NCBI GenBank assembly: GCA_022777485.1
Contig: JALFGC010000053.1
Location: 1-39,717, forward strand
DNA from: Bacteroidales bacterium
Lineage (GTDB): Bacteria; Bacteroidota; Bacteroidia; Bacteroidales; Paludibacteraceae
DNA length: 39,717 nucleotides
Reading direction: 5' to 3'
Shown here: in pieces, positions 15,706 through 24,510 of the stretch
Numbering within the stretch: the first letter of the stretch is position 1
Layout of the letters: each line of letters starts with the position of its first letter
Made by a program: the position numbers and the translations under genes
Notes under the pieces: generated by a model
What the model was told of the DNA's origin: nothing
Seen by the model: the letters and a program-made list of their open reading frames with translations, nothing else
The model's database searches: none

Positions 15706-17571
15706 TTATTTGCTCCCTTGCATCTCTACGAGACGGCGATAGTAGCCGTCTTTTTTTATTAACTCTTCGTGCTTTCCGGTCTCTACTATTCTTCCTTCGT
15801 GCATGACGCATATGATGTCGGCGTGGCGGATGGTGCTCAGTCGGTGCGCCACGACCAGTGTGGTGCGGTCTTTCATCAGGTGCTCCAACGCCTCTTGCAC
15901 CTGCTTCTCGCTCTCTGTGTCGAGGGCGGAGGTTGCCTCGTCCAGAATCAGGATGGGCGGGTTCTTCAGGATGGCGCGGGCAATGGAAATACGCTGACGC
16001 TGACCGCCCGAGAGCCGCGAACCTCGGTCGCCGATGTTGGTCTGGTAGCCCTCGGGAGTAGCCATGATGAACTCATGGGCATTGGCAATGCGAGCCGCTT
16101 CTTCCACCGCCTCCTGCCACGATTTGCCGTTGGGGGCGGGCTGAGAAAGGTCCACGCCGAATGTGATGTTGTTGTAGAAGGTGTCGTTGAAGAGGATTGC
16201 CTCTTGGTTCACATTGCCCATCAGTGCCCTGAGGTCGTGTGAGCATACCTCGCGTATGTCCGTACCGTCAATAGTAATGGCTCCTGCTGTTGGGTCGTAG
16301 AAGCGCGGTAGCAGGTCTGCGAGTGTAGTCTTGCCGGAGCCCGATTGTCCCACCAACGCCACCATTTGTCCCTTGCGAATGGTGAGATTGATATCTTGCA
16401 GCACGGGCACATCCTGCCGATAAGCGAAGCGTACATCCTTATAGACAATGCGCTCGCGGAAGGTCTGCAATGCCTTCGGTTGCAGCGGCTCTTGGATGTT
16501 CGAGGGCGTGTTGAGGATTTTATCAATACGCTCGAGCGACGCCATGCCCTTGCGTACACCATAACCCGCACGGCTCAGGTCCTTGGCAGGGTTGATGATG
16601 GAATAGAAAATGACGAGGTAGTAGATAAAGGTGGCGGCGTCTATACTGCTGTGGTCGCTGAGGATAAGCACACCGCCAAACCATAGAATGACGGCTATCA
16701 GCATCGTGCCCAAGAACTCTGAGACGGGGTGGGCGAGGTAGTAACGGCGGTTAATACGGTTGAAGGTGCAGCGTGTGTCGTTGATGAGGTGGGCAAAGCG
16801 CGTCCGCAGTTTGTCTTCCGCGTTGAATGCTTTCACCACGCGCAGTCCTCCCAGCGTCTCCTCTATCTGCGTCAGGATTTCTGCGTTCTGCTCCTGACCA
16901 TGCTGCGAGGCACGCTTGAGCGAGCGCCCCACGCTACCTATCAGCCATCCCGCCACGGGCAGTAGCAATAGAACGAACAGCGTCAGTTCCCACGAGATGC
17001 AGAAAAGTGTGATGATATAAATCGTGAGCATGATGGGGTCTTTGAAAAGCACATCCAATGCCGCCATGATACTTGCCTCTACCTCGTTCACATCGTTGGT
17101 CATGCGTGACATCACATCGCCTTTGCGCTCCTCGGTGAAGTAGCCGATGGGGAGGCTCACAATTTTGTCGTAGAGCATTTGCCTAAGGTCGCGCAACACG
17201 CCCGTGCGGATGGGCACCATGCAGTAGTTTGCCATCCACGCGGTGAAGCATTTCAGCCCCGTCATCAGCACGAGGAAGACACCCAATAGTGCCAACACCG
17301 CCCCGCCGCTATGGGTCTGCGATAGTTGCTCCATATAGAAATAGAGATTGCCTTTGAGGGCATCTAAGGTGGCGTTCAGCCCGCTCACTGTCGCAAGGTC
17401 GGTATAGACCGCGCTCGCCTCGCTCAGCCCGAACAGTAGTTGCAGCACGGGAATGATGGCGGCGAAAGAGAATAGGGATAAGACGGTGGAAAGCAGGTTA
17501 AAGAGTATGTTAAGCGCCATCTGCCCTTTGTAGGGCGGCACAAATCGGCGTATCAATCGCAGGAAATTCAT
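15706..17571 (-). CDS. msbA: MsbA-like ABC transporter (fused permease and ATPase)
   Basis: This 621-residue half-transporter has about six membrane helices in residues 15-320 and a C-terminal nucleotide-binding domain. Walker A GQSGSGKTT begins at residue 408, the signature LSGGQRQRISIARA lies near 520-533 and Walker B LILDEATSALD near 545. The H-loop AHRLST follows. It forms a homodimer in the inner membrane. Lipid A-core export is inferred from similarity to MsbA and from its place directly after lpxK, with a 4-bp ATGA overlap, the same pairing as in enterobacteria. Another lipid or drug substrate remains possible. Confidence 0.85.
   Translation of the reverse strand: MNFLRLIRRFVPPYKGQMALNILFNLLSTVLSLFSFAAIIPVLQLLFGLSEASAVYTDLATVSGLNATLDALKGNLYFYMEQLSQTHSGGAVLALLGVFLVLMTGLKCFTAWMANYCMVPIRTGVLRDLRQMLYDKIVSLPIGYFTEERKGDVMSRMTNDVNEVEASIMAALDVLFKDPIMLTIYIITLFCISWELTLFVLLLLPVAGWLIGSVGRSLKRASQHGQEQNAEILTQIEETLGGLRVVKAFNAEDKLRTRFAHLINDTRCTFNRINRRYYLAHPVSEFLGTMLIAVILWFGGVLILSDHSSIDAATFIYYLVIFYSIINPAKDLSRAGYGVRKGMASLERIDKILNTPSNIQEPLQPKALQTFRERIVYKDVRFAYRQDVPVLQDINLTIRKGQMVALVGQSGSGKTTLADLLPRFYDPTAGAITIDGTDIREVCSHDLRALMGNVNQEAILFNDTFYNNITFGVDLSQPAPNGKSWQEAVEEAARIANAHEFIMATPEGYQTNIGDRGSRLSGGQRQRISIARAILKNPPILILDEATSALDTESEKQVQEALEHLMKDRTTLVVAHRLSTIRHADIICVMHEGRIVETGKHEELIKKDGYYRRLVEMQGSK
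15731..15757 (+). terminator. Plus-strand terminator embedded in the convergent ABC transporter gene
   Basis: AGACGGC (15731-15737) pairs perfectly with GCCGTCT (15745-15751) and is followed by a T-run. It is oriented to stop the tyrS transcript, yet it lies inside the 3' end of the minus-strand gene, where it encodes part of KKDGYYRRL. Confidence 0.7.
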
Positions 17572-18569
17572 AGGTTTTGTTTCATGTAATTCAATATCTC
17601 TTGGTCAAAGTCTTTGTTCTTGTCGCCGCGGAGTTGCACCTCTATCGGCAGCGTGTATAGGCGGTTGCCCAATTGTTCGGGGATGGATGTCTCCTCGAGC
17701 CTTTGATAGTCTTTTTCGGTGGTGAGAATGGTGTCATAGCATTGTGCTTTGTACAGGATTTTTTTTATGTCCTTTTTTGAAAAGCGATGATGGTCTGGAA
17801 AAGCCATCAGGCAGGCGTTGGGGTGCTGCTTGCGGACATACTCCATCAGGTATTCCGGCTGCGCGATACCCGTCAATACCAGCACTTTCTTGCCTGCAAC
17901 GGCTTGCGCGTCAGCATACTTCACCTGTGAGAAAAACAGATGTTGGTATGTAGGCAGGTGCAGACGGTTGTCTATTACGCGGAAGTCAATCGGTTGTGCG
18001 TTGGGCGGGCATTGGGTTACGATAATGCTGTTGGCTTTCAGCGCGCGCGTCTTTAGGTCGCGCAGCCGTCCCCAAGGCAACAGGTGGTCGTCGATATAAA
18101 GTTGGTTGTAAGGCGTGAGCAGGATGTAGTAGCCGCATCGTATAGCGCGGTGTTGATAGGCATCGTCTAATATCACCACCTGCAACCCCTCTACCTGTTT
18201 CTTGAGCATGCGTATGCCCCGCACACGGTCTTCGCAGACCGCCACCGCCAGGTGTGGGAATTTGCTGTGTATCTGCATTGCCTCATCGCCGATGGTGGAG
18301 GCGGAGGCGTGCTCGTCTGCCAAGACGAACCCGTGTGTCTTGCGCTTGTAGCCGCGCGAGAGTACCCCTACCTTGTAGCGCGGCGAGAGCAGGCGAATCA
18401 GGTACTCCACATGAGGAGTCTTGCCCGTACCGCCCAAGGCAAGATTCCCCACGCAGATAGTGGGAATGTCCGCCTCATGAGAGGGTAACAGATGGTTGTC
18501 GTACAGCGTGTGGCGTATCGCCAACCCCAAGCCGTATAGCCAACTGATAGGGGCAAGAAGTGTTCGCAT
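17568..18569 (-). CDS. lpxK: Tetraacyldisaccharide 4'-kinase
   Basis: LpxK phosphorylates the 4' position of the lipid A disaccharide at the inner face of the inner membrane. The 333-residue protein starts MRTLLAPISWLYG with a hydrophobic N-terminal segment. VGNLALGGTGKTPHVEYL is its P-loop and CEDRVRGIRML and DDAYQHRAIRCGYYILLT carry the conserved DDxxQHR element. The in-frame ATG 63 bp upstream would add a Tyr/Asn-rich stretch encoded by an A+T-rich repeat and is rejected. Its stop overlaps the start of the ABC transporter by 4 bp. Together with tamL and sppA nearby it forms an envelope gene group. Confidence 0.95.
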   Translation of the reverse strand: MRTLLAPISWLYGLGLAIRHTLYDNHLLPSHEADIPTICVGNLALGGTGKTPHVEYLIRLLSPRYKVGVLSRGYKRKTHGFVLADEHASASTIGDEAMQIHSKFPHLAVAVCEDRVRGIRMLKKQVEGLQVVILDDAYQHRAIRCGYYILLTPYNQLYIDDHLLPWGRLRDLKTRALKANSIIVTQCPPNAQPIDFRVIDNRLHLPTYQHLFFSQVKYADAQAVAGKKVLVLTGIAQPEYLMEYVRKQHPNACLMAFPDHHRFSKKDIKKILYKAQCYDTILTTEKDYQRLEETSIPEQLGNRLYTLPIEVQLRGDKNKDFDQEILNYMKQNL

Positions 18570-18584
18570 GGTCTTTTTTATATT

Positions 18585-18655
18585 GTTGATTTCGTAGTTT
18601 TCGTAATTTACGTAGATTTCGTAGTAAAGCACTTTACGAAAAATACGAAATCAAC
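18585..18655. repeat. Long inverted repeat between sppA and lpxK
   Basis: Arms of 22 bp (18585-18606 and 18634-18655) pair with one mismatch around a 27-bp loop that itself holds CGTAGATTTCGTAG-like copies of the arm word. It lies directly upstream of lpxK on the minus strand and could form a large RNA hairpin. Confidence 0.75.
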
Positions 18656-18675
18656 GCTAACTACGTGAAACAATT

Positions 18676-20430
18676 TTATTGAATGATGATTCTCTCTATC
18701 TGCATCATTCGCCGTGGTTCTTTGGCGAATGACCGCATTTCGCGTAGCAGTCGCTCTTCGGGTGAACTGCCATCCAATGCTTTCAATAGTTCCTCCATGG
18801 GGTCTTTCTTCTCGGGGTAGTACACGGTCTTGTACTGCTCCAAGCCCGCCAACTCCACGGCTTTAGCGATGGCGTCGTCGATGTTGCCCAAGCAGTCCAC
18901 CAAGCCGATGCCTATCGCGTCCTTGCCTAACCACACGCGCCCTTCGCCAATCTTTTTGATGGCGTCTTGCGTGGTGTGTCTGCCCTCGGCACAGCGGCGA
19001 GTGAAGAGGTCGTAGCCGCGCTCAATCATCCGTTGCATCATCGCCTGCTCCTCGGGGTTCATACCTTTATAGACCATGTTCACCTCCAAATCGGAATGGG
19101 TATTGGTGCTGACGCCATCAATGTCCAACCCCACTTTATCGCGCAGTTTACCCCAGTTGGGCACCACGCCGAAGATACCGATAGAGCCCGTTAGCGTGGT
19201 AGGCTCAGCGTAGATATAATCGGCATTGCAGGAGATGTAGTAGCCGCCCGATGCCGCATAATCGCCCATCGAGACAACCACGGGCAATCCTTTCTCTTTC
19301 AGCAGTTGCACGCCATGCCAAATCTGCTCGCTGGCGTCCGCGCTGCCGCCCGGGCTATTCACGCGCAGCACCACGGCTTTCACATCGTTGTCCTTCTGTA
19401 TCTTCTTCAGTTGCTTGAGCACCTGCTTATCCACGATTCCTTCGCCCGACTCGCTGTAGATATTACCTTCTAAATACACCACTGCCACCTTGTCTTTGGC
19501 TTTCGATGCTGTTCGCTCCACGTGCGCCAACTCTGAGGTGGTGTAGAGGGTGTAGTCCTTGGTGCCGGCATAGAGGCGCAGGATAGAGTCCACCGATTGG
19601 CGATAGATGAGCGTGTCTGCCAGTCCGCACGTGAGGTAGTCTTCTGCGGGTTGTAATCCCATATAGCGGTCGGCGTAGGCGTTCAGTTGCCGGTCGGTGA
19701 GGTTTCGGCTCAGTGCCACTGCGCCTACCATCTCCTCCCAAATCCCGCCGAGATACTGCTTCGTCTGCAAGCGGTCGGCATCCGACATCGAGGTGCGGAA
19801 ATAGGGCTCTACTGCCGACTTGAAGGTGCCCACTTTCAGTATCTGCATCTCCACGCCTATCTTCTCGAATAGGCGCGTGTAGTACATCTTCTGTGCGGTG
19901 AGTCCGTTCCACGAGATAGCGCCGGTAGGGTTGAGGCAAACCTTATCCGCCACCGAGGCAAGGTAGTAGTTCATCTGCCCGTAGTTGCTTGCGTAGGCGA
20001 TAATCCACTTGCCCGAGGTCTTGAAGTCGAGCAATGCATCGCGTATCGCCTTGGCGCTCGCAGGACCCATCGACAGGCTGCCGCCGTCAAGGTAGATACC
20101 CAAGATACGGTCATCGCTCTTTGCGAGGCGGATATTGCTCAGAATATCGTCTAATCCCACATTGGCATCGGGTGCGCTGTAGCCCGGCACTTCGCCTAAT
20201 AGTGCGGCAAAGGGGTCTTCTTCTTGCCCTTGCTCTACCAAGGTGCCTTTCAACTGCAGTTGGTAGATTCCGTTGGCTTCCAACTTCGTGGCAGGCGTGG
20301 AGAGCAAGTCCCCCATGAAATAGCCCATCAACCCACATAAACCAACATACAATAGTACACATACGATGGCTGTCCATAGGCACCCGTGTTTACGGCGAGG
20401 TTGTCCCTCTGTTTGCTTAATCTTAATCAT
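18676..20430 (-). CDS. sppA: Signal peptide peptidase SppA (67-kDa type)
   Basis: This inner-membrane serine protease degrades released signal peptides. It has 584 residues, the double-domain length. A single N-terminal membrane helix lies at about 18-40 (LWTAIVCVLLYVGLCGLMGYF). The catalytic dyad is split between the two tandem domains, as expected: K204 in GTFKSAVEPYFR and S394 in DYAASGGYYISC. LRVNSPGGSADASEQIW and LTGSIGIFGVVPNWGKL flank the serine. lpxK follows downstream after 106 bp holding a long inverted repeat. Confidence 0.95.
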   Translation of the reverse strand: MIKIKQTEGQPRRKHGCLWTAIVCVLLYVGLCGLMGYFMGDLLSTPATKLEANGIYQLQLKGTLVEQGQEEDPFAALLGEVPGYSAPDANVGLDDILSNIRLAKSDDRILGIYLDGGSLSMGPASAKAIRDALLDFKTSGKWIIAYASNYGQMNYYLASVADKVCLNPTGAISWNGLTAQKMYYTRLFEKIGVEMQILKVGTFKSAVEPYFRTSMSDADRLQTKQYLGGIWEEMVGAVALSRNLTDRQLNAYADRYMGLQPAEDYLTCGLADTLIYRQSVDSILRLYAGTKDYTLYTTSELAHVERTASKAKDKVAVVYLEGNIYSESGEGIVDKQVLKQLKKIQKDNDVKAVVLRVNSPGGSADASEQIWHGVQLLKEKGLPVVVSMGDYAASGGYYISCNADYIYAEPTTLTGSIGIFGVVPNWGKLRDKVGLDIDGVSTNTHSDLEVNMVYKGMNPEEQAMMQRMIERGYDLFTRRCAEGRHTTQDAIKKIGEGRVWLGKDAIGIGLVDCLGNIDDAIAKAVELAGLEQYKTVYYPEKKDPMEELLKALDGSSPEERLLREMRSFAKEPRRMMQIERIIIQ

Positions 20431-20515
20431 AACTTATTTGACTATTTGACTATTTACTATTTGACAATTACAAAGACGGCATGTACGCCCACAACGTCCT
20501 CTAAATTCTAAATTC
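20431..20515. repeat. Short A+T-rich repeats between sppA and rnhB
   Basis: TTTGACTA occurs in tandem, followed by TTTGACAATTAC and by TAAATTCTAAATTCTTAATTC words. The TTTGACAATT word is shared with the in-frame repeat in murG (25410-25445). No promoter is supported. Confidence 0.6.
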
Positions 20516-21130
20516 TTAATTCTTAATTAGTTTGAAACTTTTCCTATGATATGGTGTGATGCCATATTGTGCGATGGCGGCGTAGTGTTCGCGGGTGGGG
20601 TAACCCATGTTCGTATCCCAGTGATACTGCGGGTATTCCGCGTGCAGACGTAGCATGTAATCATCTCGGTAGGTCTTTGCCAGCACACTTGCCGCGGCTA
20701 TCGACAGGTACTTACCATCTCCTTTCACAATCGTCTGTGCGGGTACCTCCATCAAGCCCCCTTCGGGGATATACGGTTTCCATTTGTTGCCATCTACGAT
20801 GATATGCTCAGGCTGCGGCTGCAACTGCGCCAAGGCGCGTCGCATAGCCAGCAAGGCGGCATTGAGGATGTTTATCTCATCTATCTCTTGCGGCGTTACT
20901 TCCGCCACTGCCCATGCTCTTGCTTCCTGCTCTATCACCTCTCGGAGGGCATATCGCTCGCGCGCCGTCATCTGCTTGGAGTCGTTCAGCCGCTCCAGTT
21001 CCGGCAGCCGCTCCGCCCGCTCGCTGTCCCATACCACCGCCGCGGCAAACACGCTGCCTGCCAGCGGACCCCTGCCCGCCTCATCGCAGCCGGCTTCCAA
21101 CACATTCGGTATGTAGTAAGAGAGCAACAT
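20516..21130 (-). CDS. rnhB: Ribonuclease HII
   Basis: RNase HII cleaves RNA in RNA-DNA hybrids and single ribonucleotides in DNA. The 204-residue protein has the catalytic motif CDEAGRGPLAG (D16, E17) near the N-terminus, the LNDSKQM motif, IIVDGNKWKP carrying the third acidic residue, and AAASVLAKTYRD with the fourth. Length and motif order are standard. It is upstream of sppA in the same orientation, but the 85-bp A+T repeat between them leaves co-transcription uncertain. Confidence 0.96.
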   Translation of the reverse strand: MLLSYYIPNVLEAGCDEAGRGPLAGSVFAAAVVWDSERAERLPELERLNDSKQMTARERYALREVIEQEARAWAVAEVTPQEIDEINILNAALLAMRRALAQLQPQPEHIIVDGNKWKPYIPEGGLMEVPAQTIVKGDGKYLSIAAASVLAKTYRDDYMLRLHAEYPQYHWDTNMGYPTREHYAAIAQYGITPYHRKSFKLIKN

Positions 21131-21198
21131 GGTTAATTATGAATTATGAAAAAATCGTTCGGAGCGTAGCGGAGATAAGAATTATGAATTATGAGTGC

Positions 21199-21234
21199 TC
21201 TGATTATTCCGATTATTCAGAATCTTCCGATTGG
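21199..21234. repeat. 9-bp tandem repeat between rnhB and the RNA methyltransferase gene
   Basis: Four units: TCTGATTAT, TCCGATTAT, TCAGAATCT, TCCGATTGG. They share the TCNGA start and 9-bp register with the array at 11671-11715. AATTATGAATTATGA words precede it. Confidence 0.6.
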
Positions 21235-21263
21235 TGAGCAGGGGCAATTTACAAATCTACAAA

Positions 21264-21998
21264 TTATCTATCTCCCCTCCGAAACTCTGCGAGTGTGATA
21301 GCAGTAGCAATCGCTACATTCAGACTCTCGGAGGTCTCTGCGTCGGCGGGGTAGGGCGGAATCAGTAGCGGGTGAGTGATGTGCTGCCGCACCGCCTCCG
21401 ATATGCCATTGCCCTCGTTGCCCATGATAATCACACCCTGCTGCCGCTCGGCTATCGCCCCATTTTCGTAGAGGTTCCTGCCGTTGAGCAATGTACCATA
21501 GACAGGGAGAGTTGAGGGTTGAGAGTTGAGGGCTTTTATTTCCTCTAACCAAGACACCAAGTCCACATATTCTACCTGCACACGCGCCAAAGCCCCCATC
21601 GTCGCCTGCACCACCTTGGGGTTGTAGCAGTCGGCGGTGTCGTGCGAGCATACCAGACGGCGCACGCCAAACCAGTCGCAGGTGCGGATGATGGTCCCCA
21701 AGTTCCCGGGGTCCTGCACCCCATCCAGCGCCACTACCAAACCAAAAGATGTGCTATCTTCTACCTCTCGCTTCCGAAACACTCCAATCACTCCCTGCGG
21801 CGTGCGCAGCGACGACATTTGCGCTATCTCCTGTGCGGTGGCGTTCTCCCCTTCCACAAACAGCATCACCCGCTCAAAGGCTTTCGACAATTCCTCCACG
21901 CACTTGCGCCCTTCCGCCACAAACAAGCCCCGCTCATCGCGGAACTTCTTCTGCTGCAAACTGCGCACTAACTTGATATTTGCTTTCGAAACAGACAT
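21264..21998 (-). CDS. SpoU/TrmH-family RNA 2'-O-methyltransferase
   Basis: The 244-residue protein has the N-terminal RNA-binding substrate domain (VRSLQQKKFRDERGLFVAEG) followed by the SPOUT knot domain. Motifs are LDGVQDPGNLGTIIRTCDWFG (motif 1), IIMGNEGNGISEAVRQ (motif 2) and IPPYPADAETSESLNVAIATAI (motif 3), so it is probably active. The target, rRNA or tRNA, cannot be read from sequence. Residues about 151-166 (EIKALNSQPSTLPVYG) include a segment encoded by three heptamers of the form CTCAACY, an in-frame repeat insertion ahead of motif 2. It is adjacent to tamL, a pairing I recall from other Bacteroidales. Confidence 0.92.
   Translation of the reverse strand: MSVSKANIKLVRSLQQKKFRDERGLFVAEGRKCVEELSKAFERVMLFVEGENATAQEIAQMSSLRTPQGVIGVFRKREVEDSTSFGLVVALDGVQDPGNLGTIIRTCDWFGVRRLVCSHDTADCYNPKVVQATMGALARVQVEYVDLVSWLEEIKALNSQPSTLPVYGTLLNGRNLYENGAIAERQQGVIIMGNEGNGISEAVRQHITHPLLIPPYPADAETSESLNVAIATAITLAEFRRGDR
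21510..21530 (-). repeat. Heptamer tandem repeat inside the SpoU-type gene
   Basis: Three consecutive heptamers AGTTGAG, GGTTGAG, AGTTGAG on the plus strand, 21 bp in all, so the frame is kept. They encode the Leu-Asn-Ser-Gln-Pro-Ser stretch. Confidence 0.8.
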
Positions 21999-22263
21999 GT
22001 TTGGATAAAGGATGAAGGATAAAGGATTAAGGATTAAGGATGATGGATAAAGGATAAAAGACTTATTACATTCGTCTATGTGTTTTCAGAGTCGGCACTA
22101 TTTAGTCTTTAATCTTTTATCTTTCAGCGTAGCGGTCCTTTATCTTTTTGGACTTATTACATTCGTCTATGCGTTTTCAGAGTCGGCACTATTTAGTCTT
22201 TTATCTTTTAGTGAGCGTAGCGAACGGTCTTTGCTCTTTTAGCGAGCGTAGCGAGCGGTCCCA
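21999..22263. repeat. Composite intergenic repeat (copy 5), with an internally duplicated core
   Basis: Eight heptamers of the form ATDAAGG fill 22005-22060. They are followed by two near-identical cores at about 22060-22122 and 22151-22209 (GACTTATTACATTCG, CAGAGTCGGCACTATTTAG). The segment ends with GAGCGTAGCGAGCGGTC words up to the tamL stop. It is the reverse orientation of copies 1 and 3, matching the orientation of the flanking genes. Confidence 0.8.
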
Positions 22264-24465
22264 TTAGAACGGGTATCCAATCGCGAAATGCACCGTGCAG
22301 TCGTCTTTCCAATTCAGGTGGTGGCTCGCCGTGCGCCACTCCGTCCCTGCGTACTCTCCGTACATCCGCGTCGGGTCGTGCAACTTCACACCTAAGTCCA
22401 ACCGCAGTACCAACAGACTGAAGTCCAACCGCAGTCCGAAGCCCCACGAAAGGGCTATCTGCTTATAGAACTCATCCCAGCGGAATACCCCGTATGGCTG
22501 CTGCTCGTAGTCGCGTATCGTCCAGATATTCCCTGCGTCGAGGAACGCCGCTAACTCAATGAAGTTCCACACCCGCCAGCGATACTCAATGTTCAAATCG
22601 AGCCGTATATCGCCCGCTTGCAGGTCATACACCATCGAGTTCCCCTGTCCGTGAAACCCTCCCGGTCCCAGCGTCCGCGCCTGCCATCCTCGCACGCTGT
22701 TCGCACCGCCCGAGAAATACCGTTTCTCGAAGGGGATAGTGCTCGCGTTCAGGTAGGGCACCGCCACGCCCAACCCCACATGGTACACCAACTGATGCTG
22801 CGGCGCCATTATGTGGTGAAAAACGAAGTTCACATCTCCTTTCGCATACTGTGCAAACGGTATATGCCACAGTGTGTATGCACCGTCATCATTCTGCTTG
22901 AAGGGGAACAGCCGTGCCATACCGTAGAGGAAATTGCCCGCCGTCTCCACCGAGTAGTTAAACTTGATATACGACCTATTGCTGTTCTTCCGCTGGTTGG
23001 TGAACTGCCCCGAGTAACTCCAGTCGAGGATGAAGTGGTCTTCGTAACTCGCTTTCAGCACCGAAGCGCGGTCGATGAAGTCGCTCTTGAACTGCTCCGA
23101 CATCCACGGCAGGTAGATATAACTAATGTCTATCAGGTTGAATCGGTGTGTCCAGCGACTTTCCGGCTTGCGCGGGATGGTGTAGTATAGTCCCGCGTTG
23201 GCTATCGTCCGCGTGTATTCATCTGGGCGCTGCTGGTAGTTGTACGCGATGTTTATCTTTACCTGCGAGGGGAACGAAAGCCCTGCCTCCGCTTTCGCCT
23301 CTATTGCCCGACCGCCGTTCTGCCGCCATTCGTAACTTGCACGCGCGTTGAGCGACAACAACTCCGACCCGCGGAAGATGTTCCTGTTTTGGTAGCCTAC
23401 GCCTGCGCCTATGCCCCAGTCGCCTGCCGAGTAAGTACCTTCCAATTCCGCCGACACGCTGTGCACCTTGCTCTTCGAGACCGTGATGTGGCAGTCTAAC
23501 TCATCCTTTCCAATCGGGTCGAAACTTATATCCACATACTTCACCGCCCCGAGGTTGTTCAGCAGCGTATAGGTCCGCTCCACCCGCCATTCCGCGTACC
23601 GCTCTCCCTCTTTCAGTCGGCAGTTGCGCCGTAGCACGCTCTCGCGGATGAACGCACCGCCTTCGCAGTGGAAGAACACCCGACGAATGGTGAAGGGCGT
23701 GTAGAGCCGCTCCTCTACGCTATCCGGAAGTGCCTGCACATAGTCCGCCAATGCCAGTTCAACCTCCACCGTGTTGTCCCGATACGAACTGTCTGCCGTA
23801 TAGACTAACATGGACTTGTCGAAGTAGAAATACCCCTTGTTGTGCATGCGGCTCGTGATTCGCTGCCGCTCTTCGTCCATCAGCGCGGCGTCAAACTGCA
23901 TGCCTTTGTCCACCTTCCGTTGCTTCTGCATCGCTATCTCGCGCACCTCGGGGCGGTCGATGTCCACTGTATATTTCCGCACCGTGTACGGCGCATTCGC
24001 TACCACCATGTAGGTTAAGTCCATCTTCCTGTCTTTCACCTTCTGCACCGTATCCACCTCCACGCGGAAGTACCCTTTGTTCTGCATCGCTTGCGCCAAC
24101 TGCTGCATCGAGACGGCGGTCAACTCCTCGTCGTATATCACAGGCGCCTCACCCACTTTGTGTGCATTCCGCGCGAAGAACTTGTTGGCTTTGCTCGTCG
24201 TGTCCGCAGGAGCCGTGTTGTACACGTGCAACTGCAGTTTCCAGAACCCGAATATCTCTGTGTTCTGCTTCTGCCTCAGGTACGATTTAAGGTCGCCCGC
24301 CAACGCATTTGCTTCCCCTTTCGTCAGCCCCTGCTCTTTTTGTGGCTGCACTTTCACCCGCGCTTTATCCAGCAGCAACGCGCCCTCCGGCACAAACTTT
24401 GTCGTTTTGCAGCCGGAGAAAAGGACGACCAATACCAATAATATGTAGAGTACCTTTCCTTTCAT
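22264..24465 (-). CDS. tamL: Omp85-family outer-membrane lipoprotein (TamL-like)
   Basis: The 733-residue protein begins with a lipoprotein signal (VVLFSGC, lipidated C19). Next come POTRA-like repeats to about residue 330 (GYFRVEVDTVQKVKDRKMDLTY and a second such unit) and a 16-strand-type barrel containing SGGANSVRGWQARTLGPGGF, the Omp85 VRG(F/Y) signature. It ends DDCTVHFAIGYPF with the terminal aromatic residue. This combination of lipid anchor and TamA/BamA fold is the Bacteroidetes TamL type, thought to work with TamB in envelope assembly. It is not BamA, which lacks the lipobox. It has its own promoter; the SpoU-type gene lies downstream behind a repeat. Confidence 0.9.
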   Translation of the reverse strand: MKGKVLYILLVLVVLFSGCKTTKFVPEGALLLDKARVKVQPQKEQGLTKGEANALAGDLKSYLRQKQNTEIFGFWKLQLHVYNTAPADTTSKANKFFARNAHKVGEAPVIYDEELTAVSMQQLAQAMQNKGYFRVEVDTVQKVKDRKMDLTYMVVANAPYTVRKYTVDIDRPEVREIAMQKQRKVDKGMQFDAALMDEERQRITSRMHNKGYFYFDKSMLVYTADSSYRDNTVEVELALADYVQALPDSVEERLYTPFTIRRVFFHCEGGAFIRESVLRRNCRLKEGERYAEWRVERTYTLLNNLGAVKYVDISFDPIGKDELDCHITVSKSKVHSVSAELEGTYSAGDWGIGAGVGYQNRNIFRGSELLSLNARASYEWRQNGGRAIEAKAEAGLSFPSQVKINIAYNYQQRPDEYTRTIANAGLYYTIPRKPESRWTHRFNLIDISYIYLPWMSEQFKSDFIDRASVLKASYEDHFILDWSYSGQFTNQRKNSNRSYIKFNYSVETAGNFLYGMARLFPFKQNDDGAYTLWHIPFAQYAKGDVNFVFHHIMAPQHQLVYHVGLGVAVPYLNASTIPFEKRYFSGGANSVRGWQARTLGPGGFHGQGNSMVYDLQAGDIRLDLNIEYRWRVWNFIELAAFLDAGNIWTIRDYEQQPYGVFRWDEFYKQIALSWGFGLRLDFSLLVLRLDLGVKLHDPTRMYGEYAGTEWRTASHHLNWKDDCTVHFAIGYPF

Positions 24466-24478
24466 AACATTCCGCCCG

Positions 24479-24510
24479 CAAAGTTACCACTTTTTTTTGA
24501 CATATGCAAG
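24479..24510 (-). promoter_or_regulatory. Promoter of tamL
   Basis: On the minus strand: CTTG (24510-24507), 20 bp, TAACTTTG (24486-24479), then CGGG. The ATG is 14 bp beyond the -7 element, giving a very short leader. Confidence 0.75.
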
